Shown in pieces: positions 1 through 6,949 of a DNA stretch of 8,428 nt. Location: positions 1 through 8,428 of the forward strand of contig JAQICG010000015.1 of assembly GCA_027858635.1 (NCBI GenBank), in the 5' to 3' direction. This stretch comes from Gammaproteobacteria bacterium. GTDB taxonomy: Bacteria; Pseudomonadota; Gammaproteobacteria; SZUA-229. A model generated the notes under the pieces. It saw nothing but the letters and a program-made list of their open reading frames with translations, did no database searches and was not told the DNA's origin. Both the position numbers and the translations under genes were made by a program. The number at the start of each line of letters is the position of its first letter. Positions within the stretch are counted from its first letter, which is position 1.

Positions 1-1097
1 TAAATGCGGGTCAGTTTCTCCAAGTCGTTAATGTTAACGTTTTCGTCAACTTTATGGATGCTCTCGTTAACCGGGCCCAGTTCAACCACCTGTGCGCCGG
101 TGAGCGCGATAAAGCGTCCATCGGAGGTGCCGCCGGCGGTAGATAGCTCGGTATCGATGTCGCACACCTCCTTGATGGCACCTTGAGCCGCATTCACCAG
201 AGCACCGCTTGCGGTAAGAAATGGCTGACCGGAAACCGACCAGTCCAGTGTGTAATTAAGGTTGTGGCTATCCAGTATATCTTCAACGCGTTTCTGTATT
301 TCGGTGTGAGTCAGTTCGGTGGAGAAGCGCAGTTTAAACAGCACCTCCAGGTCGCCGGGAATGACGTTGGTCGCTCCCGTGCCCGCATTAATGTTCGAAA
401 CCTGGAAACTGGTGGGCGGGAAGAATTCGTTGCCCTCATCCCAGTGTTCTGTCGCTAGTTCGTTAAGTGCAGGTGCGAACAGATGGATAGGGTTCTCAGC
501 GAACTGGGGATAAGCAATATGACCTTGATGACCATGGACAGTCAGGGTGCCGGAGATCGAACCACGGCGGCCGTTTTTTATCACATCGCCCACAGTGTTG
601 GTGCTTGAAGGTTCACCGACAAGGCACCAGTCGATTTTTTCATTACGCGCCTGAAGTGTTTCAATGACCCGTACGGTTCCATCGTGTGCGGGGCCTTCTT
701 CGTCACTGGTAATCAGGAAGGCTATCGAGCCTTTAACCGGGATGTTAGATTCGAACAGTGCTTTGCAGGCTACCATCATTGCGGCAATGCTGCTTTTCAT
801 ATCAGCGGCACCGCGACCGTAGAGAGTGTCGCCAACAAGTGTGGGTTCAAAAGGAGGGTGAGACCATCGCTCATGGGGACCAGTAGGGACTACATCGGTA
901 TGTCCGGCGAAGACGAATAATGGTCCTTCAGTGCCGAAGCGCGCCCAGAAATTATCAACTTCGCCGAACTTCATAGATTCAATATTAAAGCCCAGCGGTT
1001 GTAGGTAACGCGTAATAATTTCCTGACAACCATGATCGTCTGGAGTTAGCGAGGGGCGTGCGATAAGTGTTTTAGCAAGATCAAGTGTGTCGGACAT
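1..1097 (-). CDS. dapE: Succinyl-diaminopimelate desuccinylase, C-terminus cut by window edge
   Basis: DapE hydrolyses N-succinyl-L,L-diaminopimelate to L,L-diaminopimelate and succinate in the succinylase branch of lysine and peptidoglycan precursor synthesis; it is a cytoplasmic di-zinc M20-family dimer. I translated the complement from the ATG at 1097 (MSDTLDLAKTLIARPSLTPD...) and found 365 uninterrupted codons to the window edge. The E. coli protein has about 375 residues, so only about 10 C-terminal residues are missing. The metal and catalytic set is visible: AGHTDVVP with H66 and D68, GRGAADMK with D99, SDEEG with E133/E134, VGEPS with E162, and SIHKVDE with H348. The dimerisation-domain signatures NGRRGSISG and HGHQGHIAYPQ are present. 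The ATG lies 7 nt after the glnD stop with no recognisable Shine-Dalgarno, which suggests coupling to glnD. E. coli has dapD rather than dapE at this place. Confidence 0.96.
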   Translation of the reverse strand, partial: MSDTLDLAKTLIARPSLTPDDHGCQEIITRYLQPLGFNIESMKFGEVDNFWARFGTEGPLFVFAGHTDVVPTGPHERWSHPPFEPTLVGDTLYGRGAADMKSSIAAMMVACKALFESNIPVKGSIAFLITSDEEGPAHDGTVRVIETLQARNEKIDWCLVGEPSSTNTVGDVIKNGRRGSISGTLTVHGHQGHIAYPQFAENPIHLFAPALNELATEHWDEGNEFFPPTSFQVSNINAGTGATNVIPGDLEVLFKLRFSTELTHTEIQKRVEDILDSHNLNYTLDWSVSGQPFLTASGALVNAAQGAIKEVCDIDTELSTAGGTSDGRFIALTGAQVVELGPVNESIHKVDENVNINDLEKLTRI

Positions 1098-1104
1098 AGG
1101 GTTA

Positions 1105-3783
1105 TTATAAGTAGCTCAGTAAAGTGGATTTTAGTTTTTCCTGGTTTGAAGTATCAAGTGTCTGTTTGACGTCTTTATGGCGGATATCAAAGTAATCAAC
1201 GGCTTTCTCACCGGCAGTCGATATTTTCGCGCTGAGGATGCCGATATTGCAATCGATAAAGGCTTTGGCAATGATAGCAAGTAGGCCGTGGCGATCAACC
1301 GTGTCGATATAAATACGAACAACATCGGGCTCGTTGGTGTTCTCGAAAGTGATTGTAGTGGGTATATCAAAGTGTTTATGTCTTCTCGGTGTCGACAGGC
1401 TGGAGTCAATGTATTGGCTGGTGTCACCGGCCAGTTTTTTGCGTAGATTCGGAATCATTTCATAGACGCTGTGTTCGAGCACATCGAGAGTATAGTTGTT
1501 GGAGATTATTTTGAATGTTTCCAGGGCGTAGTTGTTTTTGCAGTTGACCACTTCGGCGCTGACAATATTAAGACCCAGTTGCCCCACTGTACTGACTACG
1601 GTTGCAAATATGCCTTCTTTTGCCGGTGTATATATAAACAGTTCTACGCTGTCATTCAGATTGTTGATGCGTGATTTAACCAGCGGTTTATTGCCATTTT
1701 TAAGATTGAAAATAAGTTGTGTATGCCAGACAATTTCACCCGGTGTATGTCGGAGAAAATATTCATCGTTGAGGTTTTTCCAAATGTCGTGTGACTGGTA
1801 TGTACTGATGCCTTTAAGGTCAAGCATGCGCAGAGCATCGGTTTGATTGAGCTGAATGGTTTCAGGTCTGTCGATGCCGGATTCAAGCCCCTTCTGTAAC
1901 AGCGATGCTGTCCGGTTGTAAAGTTCGGTCAGAAGATTATCTTTCCAGCTGTTCCACTGTTTTGGATTAGTGGCGCGAATGTCCGAGATGGTCAGCAGGT
2001 AAAGATAATCCAGTCGGGACAGGCTACGAACGTTTTCGGCAAAATTCTGAATAATATCAGGATCACTGATGTCCTTACGTTGAGCGGTCATGGACATAAT
2101 CAGATGACTGCGAACCAACCAGCTTACTAGTTCGGCATCAGCGGTATCCATATTATGGCTGATGCAAAACTCCAGGGCGTCTTCTGCGCCCAGAATAGCG
2201 TGATCGCCCGCGCGACCTTTGGCAATATCATGAAACATGCCCGCCAGGTATAACAGTTCGGGTTTGTTTAAGTGGTGGAAAATGCCGCTGGCTAAAGGGA
2301 ACTCGTGGCAAAATTCGGTGACTGAAAAGCGCCGTAAATTCCGGATTAGAAACAGCGTGTGCTGGTCGACGGTGTAGGCGTGAAACAGATCGTATTGCAT
2401 GCGCCCGACAATGGATTCAAAGGCGGGAATGTAGGCGGCAAGAATGCCGTATCGATTCATTCTGCGCAGTTCGTGGGTGATGCCGCGATTGTTACTGATG
2501 ATTTTCATGAACAGTTTTTTGGCTTTGGTCGAAGCTCTGAAATCATCATCGATCAGGTATGTGTGGTGACGAATCAGGCGGATGGTTTCCGCACGCACGC
2601 CTTGAATTTCAGGATGCTGCTGCATGATGTAGAAAAGTTTCAGCAGCTCGGTGGGGTGTTCCTTGAAAAGATTGCAGTCACGAATTTCCAGATAGCCATG
2701 GCGGGTCTGAAATGCATCGTTAATGATATCGGGATCGCCGGCTTTGTTGGCGTAAAGTATCGCCTCCCTGAAAAGCTGTAGCAGCATTTCGTTAAGGTTT
2801 CCCAGCTCCATCACGGTGCGATAATACTGCTGCATGAATTGTTCAATGGCTTGATTGTTTCTGTCATTGAGGCCGTCCTTGAAGCCGAATTCATTCGCCA
2901 GATCACGTTGATAATCAAACAGCAGTCGATCTTCACGACGGCCTGCCAGATAGTGCAGGCTGCAGCGGATTTTCCACAGCAGTCGCTGGCCGTCGATAAG
3001 GGTGTTAAGTTCGTCCTGTTGCAAAAAGTCCTTGTCGACGAGGTCGTGCATATTTTTTGCATTGAAGTGGCGCTTGGCCACCCAGCCAATCATCTGTATG
3101 TCGCGTAAACCGCCCTGGCTTCCTTTGATATTGGGCTCCAGGCTGTAAGCGGTGTCGTTGTACTTTCCGCTGCGCTGAAGTTGCTCCTCCAGCTTGGCCT
3201 GGAAGAATGACTGGCTGTCCCATATGGAATCAGGACCGGTCTTGAACTGCATTTGCTCAAACAGCGTCTGATCGCCGGTAAGCAAGCGTGATTCCATGAT
3301 GTTGGTGACAACGGTAATGTCTTTTTCGGCTTCGGCAACACACTCGTCCAGGGTGCGTACGCTGTGGCCGATTTCAAGGCGGCTGTCCCAGAGCAGGGTC
3401 AGAAAACGTTCCAGTGCGTCTTTGGTCTGTTCATTTTCTTTTTCAGCTAGTAGTAGCATCAGATCAACATCAGAAGCGGGGTGCAGTTCGCCGCGCCCGT
3501 ATCCGCCCACGGCGATAAGTGAAACCGTCTGGTTGACATCGCGAAACAGGTGTTTGAAGACAGTGATCAGCAGGCGGTCAATGAGGTAAGCGCGGCCATA
3601 AACGATGTCTTCCACGTCGATGCCTTCGTGATAGAGGCTTTTTAGTCCGTCATTAATTTGTGCAACAGCTACCTTTGTGTAGTTCAGGCAGGCTTCGCTG
3701 TGAAGAGACAGATCCGATTCCAGTTGCGCGGTGTCGAGTAACTGAGCGATTTTACGGCCCGGTTGATGTTTAAAGTTATGCAT
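1105..3783 (-). CDS. glnD: Bifunctional [PII] uridylyltransferase / uridylyl-removing enzyme
   Basis: GlnD senses glutamine: it uridylylates PII proteins (GlnB/GlnK) when glutamine is low and deuridylylates them when it is high, so controlling glutamine synthetase adenylylation and NtrBC. The protein has 892 residues, against 890 in E. coli, with all four domains in order. The nucleotidyltransferase domain has GGYGRGELHP at 93-102 followed by the catalytic pair D105/D107. A GlnD/GlnE-type linker carries LEPNIKGSQGGLRDI (216-229). The HD domain has DLFHAYTVDQH (465-475), FHDIAKGRAGDH (517-528) and D601. Two ACT domains lie at about 713-790 and 821-892, the second with DRHGLLAIIAKAF. The ATG is certain because the map stop lies in the same frame a few codons upstream with no alternative start between. 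The 18-nt gap from map has no clear Shine-Dalgarno. No PII gene is in the window. Confidence 0.97.
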   Translation of the reverse strand: MHNFKHQPGRKIAQLLDTAQLESDLSLHSEACLNYTKVAVAQINDGLKSLYHEGIDVEDIVYGRAYLIDRLLITVFKHLFRDVNQTVSLIAVGGYGRGELHPASDVDLMLLLAEKENEQTKDALERFLTLLWDSRLEIGHSVRTLDECVAEAEKDITVVTNIMESRLLTGDQTLFEQMQFKTGPDSIWDSQSFFQAKLEEQLQRSGKYNDTAYSLEPNIKGSQGGLRDIQMIGWVAKRHFNAKNMHDLVDKDFLQQDELNTLIDGQRLLWKIRCSLHYLAGRREDRLLFDYQRDLANEFGFKDGLNDRNNQAIEQFMQQYYRTVMELGNLNEMLLQLFREAILYANKAGDPDIINDAFQTRHGYLEIRDCNLFKEHPTELLKLFYIMQQHPEIQGVRAETIRLIRHHTYLIDDDFRASTKAKKLFMKIISNNRGITHELRRMNRYGILAAYIPAFESIVGRMQYDLFHAYTVDQHTLFLIRNLRRFSVTEFCHEFPLASGIFHHLNKPELLYLAGMFHDIAKGRAGDHAILGAEDALEFCISHNMDTADAELVSWLVRSHLIMSMTAQRKDISDPDIIQNFAENVRSLSRLDYLYLLTISDIRATNPKQWNSWKDNLLTELYNRTASLLQKGLESGIDRPETIQLNQTDALRMLDLKGISTYQSHDIWKNLNDEYFLRHTPGEIVWHTQLIFNLKNGNKPLVKSRINNLNDSVELFIYTPAKEGIFATVVSTVGQLGLNIVSAEVVNCKNNYALETFKIISNNYTLDVLEHSVYEMIPNLRKKLAGDTSQYIDSSLSTPRRHKHFDIPTTITFENTNEPDVVRIYIDTVDRHGLLAIIAKAFIDCNIGILSAKISTAGEKAVDYFDIRHKDVKQTLDTSNQEKLKSTLLSYL

Positions 3784-3801
3784 TAGTGGGTAGGATCTGA
3801 T

Positions 3802-4530
3802 TTAGATTTCGTCGCCGGGGCATTGGGTCAGAATTTCGTGCCCGGTTTCCGTGACCAGTATGGTGTGTTCCCATTGCGCTGAAGGGCTGTGGTCTTTGGT
3901 GACGACGGTCCAGTTGTCGCTGAGTAGTTTTACTTGGCGTTTACCGGCGTTAATCATTGGTTCGATGGTGAAAATCATGCCTGGCTCAAGTTCGATACCG
4001 GTGCCCGCCTTGCCGTAATGCAGTACCTGTGGGTCTTCATGAAAGCCGAGACCAATGCCGTGGCCACAATATTCTCTTACGACGGAGCAGTGCTGTGATT
4101 CTGCATGTTGCTGGATGGCGTGTCCGATATCGCCCAAATGGGCGCCTGGTTTGACCTGTTCAGCGCCCAGTTTAAGGCACTCCAGCGCTACCTGTGATAC
4201 ACGGGCGGCTTTTACAGGCGGCTCGCCGATAAAAAACATCTTGCTGGTGTCGCCATGGAAGCCGTCTTTGATGATGGTGATATCAATATTGAGAATATCG
4301 CCCTTTTTTAGCTTTTTATCGCTGGGGATACCGTGGCAGACCTGATGATTCACCGATGTGCAGATGGATTTCGGGAAGCCGTGGTAATTCAAGGGAGCCG
4401 GAATGGTTTTTTGCACATTCACTATATAATCATGGCAAATTTGATCCAGCTCGTCGGTGGTTATACCGGCCTGGACGTGGGGGCGAATCATTTGTAGCAC
4501 TTCCCCGGCCAATCGGCCGGCAATGCGCAT
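3802..4530 (-). CDS. map: Type I methionine aminopeptidase; true start probably upstream at a non-ATG codon
   Basis: MetAP removes the initiator methionine from nascent proteins whose second residue is small. Counting from the ATG at 4530, the five metal ligands are all present: D83 (NIDIT), D94 (HGDTSKMF), H157 (YCGHGIG), E190 (FTIEP) and E221 (QWEHT); the active-site histidine is H66 (VCHGIP). This ATG corresponds to Met14 of the E. coli enzyme. The same frame stays open upstream to a TAA near 4608 and encodes TIHIKNKQEIEK, which matches E. coli AISIKTPEDIEK residue for residue in register. Translation therefore probably begins further upstream, and the codon aligned with the E. coli start is CTG at 4569-4567. 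No ATG, GTG or TTG is available in that extension. AGGA lies 10 nt before the ATG at 4530, so that start cannot be excluded. It is the first gene of the leftward map-glnD-dapE cluster. Confidence 0.95.
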   Translation of the reverse strand: MRIAGRLAGEVLQMIRPHVQAGITTDELDQICHDYIVNVQKTIPAPLNYHGFPKSICTSVNHQVCHGIPSDKKLKKGDILNIDITIIKDGFHGDTSKMFFIGEPPVKAARVSQVALECLKLGAEQVKPGAHLGDIGHAIQQHAESQHCSVVREYCGHGIGLGFHEDPQVLHYGKAGTGIELEPGMIFTIEPMINAGKRQVKLLSDNWTVVTKDHSPSAQWEHTILVTETGHEILTQCPGDEI

Positions 4531-4569
4531 TTTTTCAATTTCCTGTTTATTTTTTATATGTATGGTCAG

Positions 4570-4592
4570 AGTAAGTAATTGTATAATAATCA
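4570..4592 (-). promoter_or_regulatory. Possible map promoter -10 region
   Basis: On the minus strand, TATTAT occupies 4588-4583, a 5/6 match to the sigma70 -10 hexamer, in an AT-rich stretch just upstream of the map reading frame. No convincing -35 hexamer lies 16-18 bp further upstream. If it is used, transcription would begin near 4576, only a few nucleotides before the CTG at 4569, giving an almost leaderless message. This is inferred from position and a weak match. Confidence 0.25.
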
Positions 4593-4637
4593 GCGGGTTA
4601 TGGTTGGATTAGGCCTTGCCGTGCAGGGCTTAAAGCG

Positions 4638-4676
4638 TTGTTTATTTATCATCAATATGGTATAAAGCCGCCGCGC
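4638..4676 (+). promoter_or_regulatory. rpsB promoter: extended -10 with GC-rich discriminator
   Basis: A -35-like TTGTTT (4638-4643) is separated by exactly 17 bp from TATAAA (4661-4666). The -10 hexamer is preceded by TGG, the extended -10 TGn motif (4658-4660), and followed by a GC-rich stretch GCCGCCGCGC (4667-4676). GC-rich discriminators are typical of ribosomal promoters under stringent control by ppGpp/DksA. The expected start near 4673 gives an rpsB leader of about 165 nt, close to the leader length known from E. coli rpsB. Growth-rate regulation is inferred from the discriminator. Confidence 0.7.
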
Positions 4677-4837
4677 TCAAGAATTGCTTGAGCCTTAACG
4701 CGATATTGTTGCTGTCCTGAGGACAGACTATATCGAATTTTACTACGCACATATACCGTCACATGCGATTGGGTGCCGTTTAAATAACGGTTATGGCATG
4801 GGGTGTATGGAGGCAAAACCCTTTTGGAGATAAAATC
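4673..4837 (+). promoter_or_regulatory. rpsB leader RNA, S2-autoregulatory (t44/tff-like)
   Basis: This is the presumed 5' untranslated leader of the rpsB-tsf message. In E. coli this region is annotated as the t44/tff RNA, and S2 represses its own operon through it. The sequence shows three perfect hairpins. GCTCAAG (4675-4681) pairs with CTTGAGC (4687-4693) around a 5-nt loop. CTGTCC (4712-4717) pairs with GGACAG (4721-4726) around TGA. CCGTT (4776-4780) pairs with AACGG (4786-4790) around TAAAT. The leader ends with GGAGATAAAATC before the ATG, a good ribosome binding site. Position, length and hairpin content support the assignment; I could not align it to a family model. No gene is seen in 4570-4837. 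Confidence 0.6.
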
Positions 4838-5863
4838 ATGTCTAATGTAACTATGCGTCAAATGCTTGAAGCTGGCGTTCACTTCGGTCATCAAACCCGT
4901 TTCTGGAATCCAAAAATGGAACCTTACATTTTTGGTGCACGTAACAAAATCCATATTATCAATCTTGAGAAAACATTACCCATGTATAATGATGCGGTTA
5001 ATGCACTTGGTAAGATTGCGTCACAAAGAGGCACCATTCTTATTGTAGGCACCAAGCGTGCTGCACGCCTGGTGGTCGGCGAAGAGGCGCGACGCTGTGG
5101 TATGCCTTATGTTAATCACCGCTGGTTAGGCGGTATGCTGACTAACTTCTCGACAATACGCCAATCTATCCAGCGCCTGCTTGAGCTGGAAGAGATGTCC
5201 ACCAATGGTTCTTTTGATCGCCTGATCAAGAAAGAGGCGCTGGGTCTGACCCGGGAAATGGAAAAGAAAGAGAAAATTATCGGTGGTATTAAGGCAATGA
5301 AAAGTTTGCCTGATGCGCTTTTCGTAATTGATGTCGGCCACGAAAACATTGCTGTCCTGGAAGCGAAAACACTGGGTATTCCAGTATTCGGTGTTGTTGA
5401 TACCAACAACTCACCGGATGAAATTGACTACGTTATTCCCGGTAATGATGATGCGATCAAAGCGCTTCGTCTCTACACCCAGGGTGTTGCAGATGCAGTG
5501 ATTGAAGGTCGTGCAGCAGCGGTTATGCAAAAATCTCAAGAGCCGGCACCTGCAGAGAAGCCCGCTAAAGCAGCACCTAAGAAAAAAGCGGCCGCAAAGC
5601 CGGCAGCGACTGAAGCAGCAGAAGCGACTGTTGCACCAGCTGAAGTACCGGCTGAAAAAGTTGCAGTAGAAGCGGTAGCGGAAGAAAAGAAAGCCGCCGC
5701 AAAGCCGGCAACAACAAAAACTACAGAAGCCGCTGAAGCACCGGCTGAAGATGTTGCAGTAGAAGCGGTAGCGGAAGAAAAGAAAGCCGCACCGAAGAAG
5801 AAAGCTGCGCCTAAAAAGAAAGCCGCCCCAAAGACGGAAGCCGCTGATAAAGATGCTGAATAA
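4838..5863 (+). CDS. rpsB: 30S ribosomal protein S2 with long repetitive C-terminal tail
   Basis: S2 is an essential late-assembling 30S protein that helps dock S1. The start is the ATG at 4838 (MSNVTMRQMLEAGVHFGHQT), preceded by GGAG at normal spacing and matching the E. coli N-terminus; an in-frame ATG at 4793 is too far upstream and lies in the leader. Residues 1-230 are a standard S2 core, with FGHQTRFWNPKM, YIFGARNKIHIINLEKT, NHRWLGGMLTN (93-103), LPDALFVID and VIPGNDDAIKALRLY. E. coli S2 ends at 241 residues, but this protein runs to 341. The extra tail of about 110 residues is almost wholly Ala, Lys, Pro, Glu, Thr and Val, with an approximate repeat (KKAAAKPA... to ...VAVEAVAEE) and a basic end of APKKKA units. 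The tail is probably disordered and its role is unknown. It shares a transcript with tsf. Confidence 0.98.
   Translation: MSNVTMRQMLEAGVHFGHQTRFWNPKMEPYIFGARNKIHIINLEKTLPMYNDAVNALGKIASQRGTILIVGTKRAARLVVGEEARRCGMPYVNHRWLGGMLTNFSTIRQSIQRLLELEEMSTNGSFDRLIKKEALGLTREMEKKEKIIGGIKAMKSLPDALFVIDVGHENIAVLEAKTLGIPVFGVVDTNNSPDEIDYVIPGNDDAIKALRLYTQGVADAVIEGRAAAVMQKSQEPAPAEKPAKAAPKKKAAAKPAATEAAEATVAPAEVPAEKVAVEAVAEEKKAAAKPATTKTTEAAEAPAEDVAVEAVAEEKKAAPKKKAAPKKKAAPKTEAADKDAE
5660..5790 (+). repeat. Direct repeat inside the rpsB tail (93-bp period)
   Basis: A 38-nt stretch at 5660-5697 recurs without a mismatch at 5753-5790, an offset of 93 bp (31 codons). The similarity extends outward: CCGGCTGAA precedes both copies, at 5648 and 5741, and a GCAAAGCCGGCA stretch occurs near 5594 and again near 5699. 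The period is a whole number of codons, so the frame is kept. Both copies encode VAVEAVAEEKKAA. Identity at third codon positions points to a recent duplication or gene conversion rather than protein-level selection alone. Confidence 0.9.
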
Positions 5864-5876
5864 GTCACAATTCAGC
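5855..5876 (+). other. Hairpin over the rpsB stop codon
   Basis: GCTGAAT (5855-5861) pairs perfectly with ATTCAGC (5870-5876) around an 8-nt loop that contains most of the rpsB TAA stop. Pairing can extend by 3 bp past a bulged T (AGA with TCT). The downstream sequence is not a clean T run, so it is unlikely to be an efficient terminator. It might cause partial attenuation or processing between rpsB and tsf, lowering EF-Ts relative to S2. The function is inference. Confidence 0.4.
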
Positions 5877-5908
5877 TCTGAGTACACTAATATTTTTAAA
5901 GAGGTGAA

Positions 5909-6793
5909 ATGATGCAGATTACAGCTGCTATGGTTAAAGAACTGCGTGAGCGTACAGGTTCAGGCATGATGGAGTGTAAAAAAGCCCTGCAGGAAGCAGA
6001 GGGAAGCATTGATACAGCAATCGAAAATATGCGCAAGTCAGGTCTGGCTTCAGCGGATAAGAAAGCGGGACGTGTTGCCGCCGAAGGTCGTATTGCGGTA
6101 GAAATCAGTGAGGATGGCAAAAAGGCCGTTATTCTGGAAGTTAACTGTGAAACAGATTTTGTTTCCGCTGGCGATGAATTTATGTCGTTTGCTACTTCAG
6201 TAGCAAAAACAGCACTGGCAAAACAGCCCAAATCGGTTGAAGAGCTAGTGGCACTGCCTCTTACTGAAGGCGGCGAGACGATCGAAGAAGTTCGTCAGAT
6301 GATGGTTGCCAAGATCGGTGAGAACATTCAGGTTCGACGTTTTGAGTTGCTGGAAACCACTAATGGTACATTCGGCAGTTACTCACACGGGCTGCGCATG
6401 AGCGTACTCGTGGAAATGGAAAATGGTAACGATGAACTGATCAAGGACATCGCCATGCACATTGCCGCCAGTAATCCCCTGTATATATCAGAAGCCGATG
6501 TCTCTCCTGAAGTACTGGAGAAGGAAAAAGAAATTCTCCGTGCTCAGGCACTGGAAAGCGGCAAGCCTCCTGAAATTGTAGAGAAAATGCTGGAAGGACG
6601 TATCCGCAAATATCTGGCCGAGATCACATTAGTGGGTCAGCCGTTTATTAAAGATCCGGACAAAACAGTAGGTGAGCTGCTAAAAGAAGCAGGTGCCACC
6701 GTAGTTCGCTTTGTTCGATACGAAGTGGGCGAAGGCATTGAGAAAAAGCAGGAAAACTTTGCCGACGAAGTGAAGGCCCAGCTAGGAGCCTGA
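5909..6793 (+). CDS. tsf: Translation elongation factor Ts
   Basis: EF-Ts is the guanine-nucleotide exchange factor that regenerates EF-Tu-GTP. The protein has 294 residues (E. coli 283). The N-terminal UBA-like domain reads ITAAMVKELRERTGSGMMECKKAL (positions 4-27). The exchange motif TDFV is at 82-85, in VNCETDFVS. The core also has IGENIQVRRFE, GSYSHG and MHIAASNP (183-190), and the C-terminal module has GQPFIKDPDKTVGELLKE. Two adjacent ATGs compete: 5909 aligns with the E. coli start but lies only 4 nt after GAGG (5901-5904), while 5912 has a better 7-nt spacing and would give MQITAAM. The last residues (LGA) and the TGA stop lie inside the left end of the inverted-repeat element beginning at 6782, so the C-terminus may have been rewritten by an insertion. 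It follows rpsB by 45 nt with no terminator between. Confidence 0.97.
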   Translation: MMQITAAMVKELRERTGSGMMECKKALQEAEGSIDTAIENMRKSGLASADKKAGRVAAEGRIAVEISEDGKKAVILEVNCETDFVSAGDEFMSFATSVAKTALAKQPKSVEELVALPLTEGGETIEEVRQMMVAKIGENIQVRRFELLETTNGTFGSYSHGLRMSVLVEMENGNDELIKDIAMHIAASNPLYISEADVSPEVLEKEKEILRAQALESGKPPEIVEKMLEGRIRKYLAEITLVGQPFIKDPDKTVGELLKEAGATVVRFVRYEVGEGIEKKQENFADEVKAQLGA

Positions 6794-6875
6794 TCGAGAA
6801 TAGTGTCTGTAGCGAGGAGCGGCGATTTTGAGTCAGATTTTTCGATCATTTGAGACGAATAAGTTGCGCTATTTA

Positions 6876-6911
6876 ACGACCACTGAGCCGGGAGCTCAGG
6901 GGAACGGTCGT
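6876..6911 (+). other. Two-tier hairpin in the centre of the element
   Basis: ACGACC (6876-6881) pairs with GGTCGT (6906-6911). Inside it, CTGAGC (6883-6888) pairs with GCTCAG (6894-6899) around a CGGGA loop. There is a one-base bulge on the left and a six-base GGGAAC bulge on the right. A smaller stem follows, GGGC (6933-6936) with GCCC (6942-6945) around AGGAA. I compared the region by eye with RNase P, 6S, SRP RNA and the common riboswitches and recognised none. Confidence 0.5.
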
Positions 6912-6949
6912 CAGACCGGCCCGCAGAGTGGAGGGCAGGAAGCCCGGAA

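Noticed and set aside
183..920. Several plus-strand frames (60-91 codons) at the left end
   Set aside because: They are antisense to dapE, which I translated without interruption from 1097 to the window edge.
2359..2781. A 140-codon plus-strand frame opposite glnD
   Set aside because: glnD is continuous and strongly conserved through this stretch; the opposite frame shows no recognisable domain.
4582..4587. Plus-strand TATAAT upstream of rpsB as the main promoter
   Set aside because: No -35 at proper spacing and no GC discriminator; the extended -10 at 4661 is better and gives the expected leader length.
4793..4837. rpsB starting at the upstream in-frame ATG at 4793
   Set aside because: It would add 15 residues without family counterpart and lies next to a leader hairpin; the ATG at 4838 has a proper GGAG and matches the conserved N-terminus.
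5411..5887. Minus-strand frames of 158 and 110 codons opposite the S2 tail
   Set aside because: Cys/Phe/Arg-rich or Ala/Phe-rich products are the mirror of a repetitive Ala-Lys-Glu coding tract; no ribosome site or homology.
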